The notes: generated from the letters alone by a model not told the origin. A stretch of 64,000 nt of DNA from Neoceratodus forsteri (GCA_016271365.2 CM057451.1:370099501-370163500); one strand, 5' to 3'; counted from the stretch's first letter, positions 44,978 to 56,221 are shown. Program-made: numbers and translations.

Positions 44978-45440
44978 AACACATTGATTGTGCATAGTTG
45001 CCCATCTGGTATTCTCTATATCTTGCAAAGTAGGGTATGTCACAATTCATACTGAAACAATCAGAGAGCAACTTTAACAGTGCTGATGACATCACAATAG
45101 CCATATGCACACTCAAGCCAGCGGTTGAAATAAAGCAGTTAAATTTTCATACAGCTAGCAGCTATACAGATGGGTAGACAGGTTGCTGGATAGATGGATG
45201 AAGACAAAGAATGAAATAGATAAGATAGATACTGTAGATAGATAGACAGACAGACAGACAGAGAGACAGACAGACAGAGAAATATAGAGAATACTGTTTG
45301 GGCAACTATGCACAACTAGTGTGTTCTGCCACAGAGGGGTTCTGATTCCCTTTGACCTCAAGAGGGAAGCTCCAGAGGCCCATGGGAATCAGAACCCCGA
45401 GGTGGCAAAACACATTGGTTGTGCATAGAGTTGCTCATCC
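44978..45440. repeat. Inverted-repeat region around a GATA/GACA microsatellite
   Basis: GCAGAACACATTGATTGTGC at 44976 recurs near 45402-45425 as AAAACACATTGGTTGTGC. CAACTATGCACAACTAGTGTG near 45302 is inverted relative to these. GGTTCTGATTCCC pairs with GGGAATCAGAACC (45338/45383). Probably one or two interleaved fold-back elements. Confidence 0.55.
45224..45280 (+). repeat. (GATA)n/(GACA)n microsatellite
   Basis: Mixed GATA and GACA tetranucleotide units. Confidence 0.85.
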
Positions 45441-45517
45441 TGTATTTTTATAGTGTATAGTACTGTGTGAAATATGTGTTTATGAGTTCTTTTGCTTTCA
45501 AAATGAAACTGACTCAT

Positions 45518-45655
45518 GCAACCTCTAGAGGTTCTAGAATGCTGTTATCCACAGTAGAGTAAAATCACATTCCATGACTTTTGAACTGTGGCACAACAGC
45601 ATTTTGAAAGGGATGGCATTCTATACAGAACAACACTCCACTATACCCTATAGAT
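45518..45655 (+). repeat. Unit 2 of the dispersed pair (see 44646-44894)
   Basis: About 135 bases with high identity to 44730-44862, including AGAGGTTCTAGAATGCTGTT, ATCACATTCCATGAC and TTTTGAAAGGGATGG. Confidence 0.8.
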
Positions 45656-45691
45656 AGATACTGTAGATAGCTAGCTAGCTAGCTAGCTAGC

Positions 45692-45735
<44 letters not shown>

Positions 45736-45838
45736 CAGATCTAACACAATGAGCAGAAGTGGGATAACTATATTTACTTTCTGAGAGAGAGGGCGAGAGA
45801 GAGAGATAGACAGACAGACAGATAGATAGATAGATAAA
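45648..45838 (+). repeat. (GATA)n and (GACA)n microsatellites
   Basis: TAGC/TAGA units at 45660-45735 and GACA/GATA units at 45808-45835, separated by a near-repeated phrase (AGCAGAAGTxGGATAACTA). Confidence 0.9.
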
Positions 45839-46096
45839 ATAAGCAGAAGTAGGATAACTACCTGTATATTTACTTTCACATGTGAGAATATGACAAAAAT
45901 TACTGGCATAATTTAGACTTACAGTTTAGATAAATTTGAACTACTCCTAGTGATAGCTGAAACCTAAAATTAGTGATGTGTGAAAGCATAGAGAATTAAG
46001 AGTGCATTTCTTTGGAGTGTATTTCTGCTTTTGGAACATGTAAAGCTGTGTTCCCATTATCAGCACTTGTAGAGTTTTCTAATGCATCATTTTGAC
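45839..46096. other. Intronic sequence, nothing identified
   Basis: No feature recognised. Confidence 0.35.
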
Positions 46097-46430
46097 TGGG
46101 ATTTTCAAAACTGATGATGCAGTAACAATTCCCAGTTTAACGCTGCAGCTGTATCTACCAAAATGTCCCTTCCCTATTTTCAGACATTTTGGTGCATTGC
46201 AACAGTTTACTTGCTCTACAGCTGCATGCATGCATCAGTATGGTATCCCCTCCCCCATCTTGAGTAGGGTTGGGGGAGCAGTTGGTCCCTGTATATACCC
46301 GGAGTGCTGCAACTCCCAGCAAAAGCACCCCAATATTAAATCCCTTTTAGTTGGTCTGACATTTGTACATCATTTCCCAGGATGTATAAGAAATGTACCA
46401 TGTCTTGGCAGTATGTATTTGAAAATCCTA
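46097..46430. mobile_element. MITE-like element with GGGATTTTCAAA ends
   Basis: Left end TGGGATTTTCAAAAC (46097) matches the reverse complement of right end GTATTTGAAAATCCTA (about 46415-46430). About 334 bp, with an internal hairpin (ACCAAAATGTCC/GACATTTTGGT near 46157-46192). Such ends are seen in vertebrate non-autonomous DNA transposons; superfamily not determined. Confidence 0.65.
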
Positions 46431-46670
46431 TCCGTCACGTACAGCTGAGTTCTGCTTCTACCAACTTTTACAGCCAGATGGCCTATAGAACCTGAAGCCC
46501 AAGGATTTTCTTGAGGTCATGTACCTGTAGTGGAATCAGAAATTATGATCTCCAATGATCATTAGACTATACTGCATTCTAGAAATGTGTTATTGTTTTT
46601 ATTTATAAAACTTGTATTGGCATAATTGTAATAGAACACATATTTAAGTTGATATAATTTTTTCTTACAG

Positions 46671-46795
46671 GAAACACACAGAATTGGCTTATTATTCTAC
46701 TAGTGCTTGTGTTTTCTGGAATCGTTGGCATTATCATAATATTCAAAATATGTTACAAAAGTGCAATAGAAAGAAGCAGCTTCCCAAAAGCACTG
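46671..46795 (+). CDS. IFNGR1: Class II cytokine receptor exon (IFNGR1-like exon 6, transmembrane)
   Basis: Preceded by acceptor TTTTTTCTTACAG (AG at 46669-46670) and followed by a strong donor CTG|GTAAGTG (GT at 46796). The first two bases complete the Gly codon begun in the exon ending at 28423; then 41 codons are read, ending in phase 0. After a short stalk (NTQN) comes a run of about 22 hydrophobic residues (WLIILLVLVFSGIVGIIIIF), the transmembrane helix, then a basic/polar cytoplasmic start (KICYKSAIERSSFPKAL). The end FPKAL sits where human IFNGR1 has LPKSL, the known JAK1-binding motif, at the equivalent exon end. This placement, with the shared Lys-Gly at the upstream junction, is the strongest support for IFNGR1 identity. 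Frame, splice sites and hydrophobic profile are seen directly; the gene name is by recollected similarity. Confidence 0.75.
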
Positions 46796-46917
46796 GTAAG
46801 TGAGGCAATCTCTTGCATTTAGTTTTTTAATGTCAGTAATAAGTGGTTTTGCTGTAATATATGTGCCAAATCTTATGTAATAATGTATGTATAATGTGTA
46901 ATAATAATATATATTGC

Positions 46918-46957
46918 TATATATATATATACACACATACACACACACACACACACC
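46918..46957 (+). repeat. (TA)n(CA)n microsatellite
   Basis: TA units then CACA units, 123 bases after the transmembrane exon. Confidence 0.9.
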
Positions 46958-47069
46958 CTCCCTCAGGACATGCATCAAAACAAGCTGCTTGTATTGAGTA
47001 TAATGTGTAATTATGCAGGCGGGGTCACACCTATATGTTAGGGTTGAGTAGGCACTTTAATGTTAAACC

Positions 47070-47300
47070 CCAATTTGTGCCTTAATAACTTTGCCCCTGT
47101 TCAGCCAATTTACATGAAATTTGTCAAGCACAGCCTTTGTGCCATGATTACTTAATCTTGAAAATTTCATGTACATCAGTTTGGTGGGAGCAAAGTTACA
47201 GAGATGCAAAAACATACAAATCATCTTTTTTAAGATGTTTTTTGCTCCCCAATAGCTTAACAATTATGAGGATTTGAAACCTGAAACTTTCAGGTTTGAT
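47070..47300. repeat. Possible member of repeat array H type
   Basis: TTAATAACTTTGCCCCTGTT (47081), ACATGAAATTTGTCAAGCAC (47111) and a partly inverted second half (GAAAATTTCATGTACATC at 47159, AGCAAAGTTACAGAG at 47188). Similar in style to 40640-40930, but identity is low. Confidence 0.35.
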
Positions 47301-47487
47301 AGAGTCTGGCCCAAGGTACATGAGTGTGTGTTTTTTATGTATAGCAGTCAAGTAGTTTTTAAATAATTTATAAAATAATTGTTGTCCTTGAGAATGCGCA
47401 GTGTGAAAAATAGAAGTTCTATGGAGAGCTGTTTTTTTGTAAAAGCATGATGACCTGTTGACGTACTTTGTTATGTGTGTCATATCA

Positions 47488-48020
47488 TATAGAAACAAAG
47501 ACATTGACAGCAGATAAGGACCATGTGGCCCACCCAGTCTGCCCATTTCACCTCCCTCTTACAAACCACAGATCCTAGTTGATCTGCAGCTCACCCTTTC
47601 TTTCCTGTCCCTAGGGTACCCATATGTCTATCCTATGCATTCCTGAATTCCCTAACTGTTTTTGCCCCTACCACTTCCTTTGGGGGGGCCGTTCCAAGCA
47701 TCTGCCACTCTTTCAGTGACAAAGTACTTCCTCATGTTATCCTTGAACCCCTCAACTTCATTTTGTGCTCCCTAGTTCTTGCACATCTTTTTTGAAAGAT
47801 GCTACCCTCCTGTACCCCTGAAGTACTTGAACATTTCTATCATGTCCACCCTCTCTCTTTCTTTCTCTCTCTCTCTCTCTATCTCTCTCTCCTCTCCTCC
47901 AGGGAATACATATTGAGTTCCCCTAGCCTCTCCTCATAGGGCTTTTCATGCAGACCCTGCACCATCTTTATAGCCCTCCTCTGGACTGCCTCCAGTCTGT
48001 CTATGACCTTCTGGAGATCT
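47488..48020 (-). mobile_element. CR1 host copy, segment 1 (3' UTR and C-terminus)
   Basis: Minus strand: 3' UTR (plus-strand GACAGCAGATAAGGACCATG at 47500) and the C-terminal domain up to RLEAVQRRAIKMVQGLHEKP then YEERLGELNMYSLEERRER (48000-47885). Interrupted at 48021 by a TIR transposon; continues at 48943. A (CT)n run lies at about 47853-47890. Confidence 0.85.
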
Positions 48021-48942
48021 GGGGCGGGATTCACAAAGAAGGCCAAAAATCCTGCAGCTGTGGGAAAAAGACCTGCAGGACTGCAGAAACGCAGTTGCGT
48101 GATATTCACATAGAAAATTTGCGTAGGTGCGGAATTCCACAAAAAGCTCCACAGATGTGGAAATTCAGCAGCTGCAGAAATTGTGCAAGTGCTGAAAATC
48201 TGCAACTGCGGCAATGGCATAGGAGGCACAACAACAGTGACCCCAATTAGCTAAAGCATCAGACTTCAACAGTTCTGCCATAGCATGTAGATGAAAGCAC
48301 CCACAGAGACCAGCAACCAGTCCCTCAACTGGGACCACTGCAGCACCACAGGTATCAGCAATACCATGGCACTACAGTGGCTGTCTGTCACTGCTGGTCA
48401 TCCCTCCCTGGAGTGTTCCTGTTGTCTGCAGGAGTAGCACACACTGCAGGCTGTTCAGGCTCTACTGCCTGTGGGGCTCCTTCATGGGCTGCCCTGGGTC
48501 TGGTGGTTGTTTTTTGTTGCCATTCCATGGCAATGTGTGCTAGTGTTCCTGTAACATCAGCCACTGATGTACCCGCTGGGATGCTATTACCTGTGCCTGA
48601 CCTCCACTTTAATTATATTTCAATTGTTGGGACACTACCGCAGAGTGCTGAGGGAGTGTTACGCCTTGCTCCAATGTGTGTAACATTTTTTCCGCAACTG
48701 CGGAAAAAACCTGGCTGAGAATAGCCTTTGAGGGGCTGTGCCATACTTATCAGTTACCTTTTTTCCCTCAGGAACTTCCGCAGCTGCACTTTTTTCCACA
48801 GTCCGTAATGTATTTTTTCCGCAGCTGCAAAGGTTTTGTGAATAGCACTCAGAGCAATGTCCCCTTTTTCTCCATTGCTGCAGAAGTTTTGGAGACTTAG
48901 GGAAGGTTTTGCACCTTCAGAAAGCTTTGTGAATCCTGCCCC
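48021..48942. mobile_element. Non-autonomous DNA transposon with terminal inverted repeats, inside CR1
   Basis: GGGGCGGGATTCACAAAG at 48021-48038 and CTTTGTGAATCCTGCCCC at 48925-48942 are inverted copies with one mismatch over 18 bases. The interior has further GCAGCTGCGG/TTTTTCCGCAGCTGC-type sub-terminal repeats, for example AAAAATCCTGCAGCTGTGGG (48046) and TTTTTTCCGCAGCTGCAAAG (48812). The longest frame (48377-48718) has no transposase motif. Removing the element rejoins the CR1 sequence (ctggagatct then tggtctccagaactgg). Target duplication is short or ambiguous (CTGG possible). Confidence 0.85.
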
Positions 48943-49394
48943 TGGTCTCCAGAACTGGACACAGTACTCCAGCTGAGGCCTCATCAGCAATCAGTACAGT
49001 GACATAACCATGTCCTTCTTTCTGCTGATGACACCTCTCCCTATCCACCCCAGCATCCCACCGGCTTTCCCCACAGCCTTCTCACATTGTTTGGTTGCCT
49101 TTAGGTCATCTGATATGAGTACTCCCATATCCCATTCCTGCTTGGTGGCCACTAGTACCCCACCCCCTCCATCTTGTACACTTCCCTTGGGTTTCTGTTC
49201 CCCATGTTAATGACTTTGCACTTTTTTGCATTGAATTTTTGTGGCCACACTTCTGACCACTCCTCTAATCTGCTTAGGTCTTTTCTATTTTTTTCTGACT
49301 CTTCTGATGTGTCAGCCCTGTTGCAGATCTTAGTGTTGTCTGCAAAAAGCCATACGTTCCCCTCCAGCCCGTCCGCAATGTCACTTATGAAGAC
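48943..49394 (-). mobile_element. CR1 host copy, segment 2
   Basis: Minus strand from the QFW position (plus-strand TCCAGAACTGGACACAGTAC at 48949) through ILGW-type, HLRATKQC-like, DMGVLISDDLKATKQ and the catalytic-side remnant FADNTKICNRAD near 49345, to SDIADGLEG near 49385. It ends in TGAAGAC (49388-49394), which recurs at 52713-52719, flanking the inserted block. Confidence 0.85.
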
Positions 49395-49595
49395 TACTAC
49401 TACTAATGAGATTTGAATATTGAATATAAAGATGATATGCTAGATACCAGGGGACACCCACTGTAGATTAAATTCAAAAGGTTTAAAACCAATAATAGAA
49501 AATATTTTTATACACTAAGAACAGCTAACCTCTGGAACAGACTTTCTTTTGAAGTAATCTCTAGTATTAGAAAAGAAAACTTCAATAATTAACAA
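49395..49595 (+). mobile_element. Inserted CR1-like element, left part
   Basis: Plus strand: RYQGTPTVD-like, then NRKYFYTLRTANLWNRLSF-type sequence (about 49496-49556), the C-terminus of a second CR1-like family (usual form DTRGHP..K....FFT.RTANLWN.L). It is 5'-truncated and is cut at about 49596 by the L2 element. Confidence 0.65.
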
Positions 49596-52571
49596 TAATA
49601 ATAATAATTTTTATTTGTATAGTGCAATTCGAGATATCAAAGCGCTTTACATAAAAACATACTAAACAAATCACATAAATAAATCAAACTTCCAATTAAA
49701 ATACTCATAAATATATCACGTCACATAAATACATTCAGATTGATTTAAAATTCTCAAAGACATCAGATATTAAAAGCTAGTCTGAATAAATACGTTTTTA
49801 AGTCCATCTTAAAGCTCTCCACGGTCCTGCACTCTCTAATCTGACAAGGTAGAGAGTTCCACAGGAATGGCGCCATGAACATAAAAGCCCTGGTGCCAGA
49901 TGTCTTCTACCGCACCCTGAGAACCTCTAACAACCCCTCGTCAGTTGAGCGGAGAGGCCAGCTGGGGCTGTAGGGAATCAAGAACTCTTGCAGGTAGCTC
50001 AGTCCCTGTCTGTGCAGGGCTTTGTAGATCAGAAGCCTGACCTGGAAGGTGGTCCACCACTGTATAGGCAGCCAGTGCAGACTCCACAGCGCGGGAGTAA
50101 TATGACTGGAACCAGAAGTCCCAGTCAATAATCATGCCACAGCATTCTGCACCAGCTGCAAGCAGCGGACATCAACCCCCGGAAGCCCCAGGTAAAGGGA
50201 GTTACAGTAGTCAAGGCGCGAGGTCACAAAGGCATGGATCAACATGGGCAAATCTTTGGATGGAACAAGGTGCTTAATTCTGGTGATGTTCCTAAGATCG
50301 TAAAAGGAAGAATTGACATCTGCCGACACTTGTGCACGCAGTGTCAGTCCATCATCAAGAACCACCCCCAGATTTCGCACCTATTCAGAGGTAGGCAGTT
50401 GTACCCCATCGAGCCAAAGCCCGGAGGGTAATCCCACCACCAACCTCTCTATCCAGCACCCTGGATCCACCACCAACATCTCCGTCTTCCTGGAATTCAA
50501 TTTCAACCAGCTGGACTTCATCCAGTCATGGATCTCCGCTAGACAGCTGTTAAACATTGAGATTGCACTATCCTGGTCAGGTGCAAAAGACAGACAGAGC
50601 TGTGTGTCATCAGCATAGCAATGAAAACTCAGCCCATATCACCTTACAATATCTCTGAGGAGCAGCAGATACACTGCGAACAATATGGGGGACAACACAG
50701 AGCCCTGAGGGACCCCACATGGCAGAGAGAATGGCTCTGAGGAAAAAATCCCTGATACCACCCTCTGAGACCTACCAGCTAGGAATGAATAAAACCATCT
50801 GAGAACTGGATCAGCCAGGCCACAGATGACCCTCAGGCATTCAAGCAGAACCCCATGGTCCACAGTGTCAATCGCTGAAGAAAGATCCAGAAGCACCAAG
50901 ATGGAGCGGCACTTCTGGTCTCTCACCATCAGGAGATCATTGAGCACCCAAACCAGAGCAGTCTCAGTACTATGTCTCTTCCAGAAGCCTGCCTGGAGAG
51001 GACTGAAGACATCATAGACGGTCAAGTGGTTCTCCAGTTGCAGTGCAACCACCTTCTCAATCAACTTTCCAACAAAGGGAAGGTTAGAGATGGGTCTGTA
51101 GTTTTCACAGCTGTTTGGGTCTAGGGAAGCTTTCTTAAGAAGCGGTGTCAGCGCCACTTCTTTCAGGGAGCTAGGGAACTCTCCCAGTTCTAAAGAGCAC
51201 CAAACAATCTCTGCAAGGATCGGGCAGATGGTCTCAATACACCCTAATAATAGGTGTGTAGGGCCCGGATCCAAACTACAGCATGTAGGCCACAAATTCT
51301 GGACAATCCGCACAATGTCTCCTATCTCCGGCCGGTCAAAAGATATCCAAGAATACCAAGGGGTAGTCACCATACACCGACCACCATTAACCCCCCTAGA
51401 GAGTGCTGAACAGATCTCAGTCCTGATGTCAGTCACCTTATCCGCAGAAAATTGAGTGAACTCATCACACTTTTCTTGTGAAAAAGCTCCTCGAACCTGT
51501 AGACAGGTTGGGTTGTACAACCTGTCCACAGCACAAAAAAGCTGAGCTGGTTGATTTTGAGCAGCAGCTATCTCACCGGACAGGAATTCTGCCTTCTTAT
51601 GTGAGATTGCTGATTGATAGCTTTGATAATGATCTATCAATCTAAGGTGGTTGGCCTCAAGGGTCGTTCTCTGCCAGCCATGCTTCAACCTTCATCCTAT
51701 GCAACTCAACTCCCTCAAGGTCCCATCATGCCAGGGGGATCGAGGGCGGAGAGAGAGTGAACGAACATGGACTGGGGCAATAGCATCCAGAGCCTCAGTA
51801 ATAGCCTTATTATAGGTTAGAACTAAATTCTCTGGATTCCTGCCTGCCCTCAGAACTCCCAATAGGTCTAATACTGCCAAAAGACCTTCCAGGGTTACAC
51901 CCCTCTAAGAGTGGTATCTGACCATCTCCACAGGGGCAGGCCTGTAAAGGGGGCAGGCTGAAAATTGAATCTTACTGTGTAGTGATCAGACCACATGACC
52001 AACTCCACCACCAAGTCGGCAGACTCGATCCCTAGGAGGAAGACCAGATCAAGTGAGTGACCCTGATTATGAGTAGCAGAGGCAACTACCTGTGTAAACC
52101 CCAACGAAGACATAAGTTGGAGGGACTGTGAGAGTTCATCATCGACCCAGGCATTGAAGTCACCCAGGACCATCAGCCTGGGTGACTCCAATGCCGCATC
52201 AACGATGAAGTCTGCTACTTCCTGCAGGAACAATTTCTCACCCCCCAAGTGGATGGTACATGAGAATGACCCTGCAGCCCACACCTGCTGCTATGGTAGA
52301 CTCAAATGATCTGGTCACCTCTACTGGTACCCCAGTAAGACCCAATTCTGATCTAAAACAGATAGCCACACACACACACACCTCTGCAGTCTGATCTTGA
52401 ATGGTGTACCACCAAAAACCCAGCTGGGACCGCCGCTTCCAAGATGGGGCCCGCGTTGTCATCAAGCCAGGTTTCGGTGATGCAAGCCAGGTCTGCTGTC
52501 CCAACAAGATCAGCAATAATTGCTGTCTTGTTTCTAATAGACCTGGCATTGCATAACACCACTTGAGTTGG
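49596..52571 (-). mobile_element. L2-clade LINE, nearly complete ORF2
   Basis: Minus strand. The endonuclease begins at 52562 (LCNARSIRNKTAIIADLV, ITETWLD) and continues in 52284-51895 (LMVLGDFNAWVDD, THNQGHSLDLVF, WSDHYTVRF). A linker follows at 51880-51692. RT lies in 51688-50639: LTPLLKKASLDPNSCENYRP, ISNLPFVGKLIEKVV, KRHSTETALVWVLND, LLDLSSAIDTVDHGVLLECL, CGVPQGSVLSP. The catalytic YADD region is near 50625 and the C-terminus lies in 50380-49907 (RNLGVVLDDGLTL, VTSRLDYCNSLYLGLP). The 3' UTR includes CAAAGCGCTTTACA at 49639 (plus strand) and an (AAT)n run. Several frameshifts. Endonuclease plus RT of target-primed retrotransposition; inactive as read. Confidence 0.9.
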
Positions 52572-52712
52572 ACAGGAGTCTGAGGCTGACTTTAAGATTA
52601 ATCTAGATAAATATATTGCCTCAAATGGAAATATGAATTACTACACGTTGTCTTAAAGGAGCTATTATGGGCCATGCCTTTTCTACTCCTGCAAAAACTT
52701 AGTGAAATTTAG
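52572..52712 (+). mobile_element. Inserted CR1-like element, right part
   Basis: ADFKINLDKYIASNGNMNYY (about 52591-52650) is the natural continuation of the C-terminus interrupted at 49596 (usual form ..FK..LDK..). It ends with a short 3' UTR at 52712, next to the second copy of TGAAGAC. Confidence 0.6.
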
Positions 52713-53546
52713 TGAAGACATTGAAGAGGACTGATTCCAGGACTGATCCCTTTGGCACCCTGCTAGTCACCTCCCTCTCATTTGATTGAACACCATTCAC
52801 CAGCACCCTCTGTGTCCTGCCCCTCAACCAGTTTCTGACCCAATTTGCCTCCTTGGGGCCCACCCCCATGTTGCCTAACTTGTTTGCCAACCTTCTATGT
52901 GGGCCGTTATCAAAGACTTTGCTGAAATCTAAGTAGGCCACATCCACCGCCCTTCCCCAATCTACTTCCCTGGTCACCCAGTTAAAGAAATCTATTAGAT
53001 TTGTTTGACATGACCTTGCTGCTTTGAATCCATGCTGCCTTGGATCCTGTGTTCTACTAGATTCAAGGAATGGCACAATCCTCTCCTTTAGCACTGCCTC
53101 CATTAATTTCCCCACCACCGAGGTCAGGATGACTGGTCTGTAGTTGCCTGCCTCTTCTTGGCTCCCTTTTTTGTGGAAAGGGACCACATTAGCCCTCCTC
53201 CAGTCTTCTGGGACTGCCCCCCCCCCCGTCTCCAGTGATCTGTTGAATAGGGTGGTCAGAGGGGCCACCAGCACCTATCTGAGCTCTTTTAATATTCTGG
53301 AGTGAATTCCATCTGGCCCCATTGCCTTATTTATTTTCAGTTTCCCCAAGTTCCTCTAGGGCTCTCTCTACTGTGAATGGAGTGATGTCTACCTCCCTTA
53401 CCTGATAGTTTTTTTTTTTGCTGAGTTGTGGGTCTTCGCATTCCCCTTCCTTCGTGAAAAATGAACAAAAGTTTTGGTTCGGTATTGCTGCTTTTGCTAT
53501 GTCCTCCTCTGCACACCTTTCTCCTTCCTTCTTTATTCTGACAATC
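52713..53546 (-). mobile_element. CR1 host copy, segment 3 (RT)
   Basis: Minus strand 53274-52699: PLTTLFNRSLETGGGAVPED, NYRPVILTSVVGKLMEAVLK, QHGFKAARSCQTNLIDFFNW, YLDFSKVFDNGPHRRL, SRVPKGSVLESVLFNVF. Upstream 53548-53327 gives AIPNQNFCSFFTKEGE. Interrupted at 53547 by a plus-strand CR1. Confidence 0.85.
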
Positions 53547-54934
53547 ATCAGTAGTGGGCAAGATTATGGAGGCACTCCTTAAGGAAAGGATAGTGCAACA
53601 CCTGGAATCCATAGAAGCACAGGATCCAAGACAGCATGGGTTCACAAAAGGAAGGTCCTGTCAAATTAATCTCGTAGATTTCTTTGACTGGGTAACCAGA
53701 GTGGTGGACCAAGGGGGGAACAGTTGATGTTGCCTACCTTGACTTCAGCAAAGCTTTCGATACTGATCCTCATAGAAGGTTGATTAATAAGCTGGGTAGG
53801 CTTGAGGTGGGTCAGAGGTTGGTCAACTGGGTGGCAAACTGGTTGGCGGGCAGAAAACAAAGAGTTGTGGTAAATGGTATACAGTCAGAAGAGATGCAAG
53901 TCACAAGTGAGGTACCTTAGGGATCAGTCCTGGGGCCAGTCCTCTTTAATATCTTCATCATCAGTGACATTGCAGATGGACTTGAGGGTAAGGTTTGTCT
54001 GTTTGCAGATGACACCAAGATCTGCAACAAAGTAGATGAACAGATGGGGTGGGCAGAATGAGAAGAAATCTGGATAAACTGGCAAAATGGTCGGAAGACT
54101 GGCAATTGAGGTTTAATGCAAAGAAGTGCAAGATCATGTACATAGGGAAGAGAAACCCTGAAGCTACCTACAGCTTGGGAGGGGAGTTACTAGCAATCAC
54201 AAGGGAAGAAAGAGACTTGGGCATCATCATCACAGATTACCTGAAATCATCCAAGTAGACCACTAAAGCAATAGGTAAGGCTAGAGGGATGTTGGGGTGT
54301 ATTAATAGGGGTATCACAAGTCATAAAAGGGAGTTAATAATCCCTCTTTACAAGACACTGGTCAGGCCCCATCTGGAGTACTGCATGCAGTACTGGAGAC
54401 TGCACCTGCACAAAGACATTAACAAAATGCAGGCAATCCAGACAAGGTCAACCAAAATGGTGCTGGGACTGCATCAGAAAACATATGAGGACAGATTAAC
54501 GGAGCTCAATATATATACCCTAGAGCAAAGGAGGGAGAGGGGTGATATGATCGAAACATTCAAACATCTTAAGGGCATTAACAAGCTGAAAGAGTCTAAC
54601 ATGTTTCAATATAAGAAAAATAGCAGGACAAGAGAACACAGCATGAGATTAGAGAGATGCCAATTAAGGGGTAATGGGAGGAAGTTCTTTTTCACAGAAA
54701 AGGTGGTGGATGCATGGAATGGCCTACCTCAGGAAGTGGTGGGTATGAATGCAGTGCAGGGCTTCAAACAGGCATGTGATAGGCATAAAGGAGCAATACA
54801 GATGAGTATGATTAGATAGGCCATTGACAGAGTAAAGGTCTATGGCACATTCATAAGGTAGAAAAAATGGGCAGACTGGATGGGTCTTGCAGTCCTTGTC
54901 TGCCGTCAACTTCTATATTTTTATGTTTCTATGT
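53547..54934 (+). mobile_element. CR1-clade LINE inserted into the host CR1
   Basis: Plus strand, starting in RT (VVGKIMEALLKERIVQHLES from 53553), YLDFSKAFDTD near 53735, FADDTKICNK near 54003, then 54049-54258 and 54289-54819: RDLGIIITDYLKSSK, MLGCINRGITSHKRELI, RPHLEYCMQYWRLHL. The 3' UTR has GGGCAGACTGGATGGGTC (54869) and TTTATGTTTCTATG. Same subfamily as 1839-3833. AATC at 53543-53546 and 54935-54938 may be a short target duplication. Confidence 0.85.
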
Positions 54935-55900
54935 AATCCCACCACTGGCCTTCTTCCTCTTGGTGATGTATCTGAAGAAGGACTTGTCAACCTTTCATTA
55001 TAGCATGTGCTATGTGTTCTTCCGTTCTCGCTTTTGCACTCTTGAATGCCTTCCCTGCCTCCCTCTGCTTCTCTAGAAACTGCTCCCTGTCCTCTTCCCT
55101 TTATGTTTCTTTATATTTCCTGGAGGCCCCTCTTCTTTCTCTCACTTTCCAGGCCACTTCCCTCTAGAGCCAAAGTGGTCGTTTCTGTCTCTTACTCTTG
55201 CTTTGCTGTTTAACATAGAGGTTCATTATCTCTGCTATGGCCCCCTTGAGAACAGACCATTGCTTCTCCACTTCCTCCCCTTTGTCCTTTTTTGCCAGGG
55301 CTCCCCGAGATATTCTGCCATTTTGTCAAAGTTGGCCTTCTGAAATCCAGGATCTTTACTTTTGTGTGGTTAGCCCATTCTACTGTGGTTACATTGAATA
55401 TACCATCCTGTGGTCACTGGTTCCTATGTGGCTGCCTACCTTAACATCCTTGACCCTGTCCCCATTGGTGAGCATCAGGTCTAGTATAGCCCCCCCCCTT
55501 GCAGGTAGGTTTAGCCACAAGCTGTCTCAGGTATGCCCCCTGCAGTGCAGTCAGGATGTCTCTGCTTTTGGCTGTACTCACAGTCTGGGTCCTCCAGTCT
55601 ACATCTGGCAGATTGAAGTCTCGTAGGAGTAGTAGTAGTAGTAGTAGTAGTAGTTCACCTGTGGTTGCCATTTTGTGGATGGCTTCCACTAGTGTTTTGT
55701 CTGTCTCTTCCCCCAGTGCTGGAGGTCTGTAAATCACTCCTGTTCTAATACTGGTACCATTTCCTGTCTCTAGGGTGACCCACAGTGCCTCATCTCCCTT
55801 CTGCAGTCACTGAACCTCAGTCGCTTTGATTTCCTCCCTCACGTACATGTTCACCCCTCCTCCCTTTCTTCCTTTCCTGTCTTTCCTGAAAGTGTGTATC
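54935..55900 (-). mobile_element. CR1 host copy, segment 4 (linker and endonuclease)
   Basis: Minus strand. The linker (KSFFRYITKRKKASGG-type, near 54990-54940) follows the endonuclease, with WATLDLMLTNGDRVKDVKVG-type, HIGTSDHRMVY-like and RDFNLPDVDWRTQTVST (about 55640-55590) and MIYRPPALGEETDKTLVEAI (55737). The start is NMYVREEIKATEVQ near 55850. An (AGT)n run at 55624-55653 has expanded in the coding region. Shows that this copy reached further 5' than the one at 33640. Confidence 0.85.
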
Positions 55901-55903
55901 CTG

Positions 55904-56215
55904 GTGTTTCGTATAGCAGAACACCACAGTACATGATATGACATACATAACGAAACGTAAGCCCGATATGTAAGAAAGTTTTTCCTGGTGGCTAGCAGTC
56001 CCTCCCCCAACCCGATCACCCCCCATGTGTTATAAAGTTTCCCCTGGCGGCTAGTGGTCCCTCCCCTCACCCAATCACCCACCTTATGTCCTGTAATCGT
56101 ATTTCATTATGTGTGGCATGTCATATATGTTTCGTATAACAGAACACCACAGTATATGATGTGACACACATAACGATATGAAGCAGAAAGTTGTTTCCCT
56201 CGTGTGCTCTGTTAA
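55904..56215. repeat. Direct and inverted repeat block
   Basis: TTTCGTATAGCAGAACACC then ACAGTACATGATATGAC (55908) is repeated at 56129 as TTTCGTATAACAGAACACC then ACAGTATATGATGTGAC. A partly inverted copy lies at about 56098-56128 (TTTCATTATGTGTGGCATG). It starts directly at the truncated 5' end of the host CR1. Confidence 0.65.
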
Positions 56216-56221
56216 TAAAAT

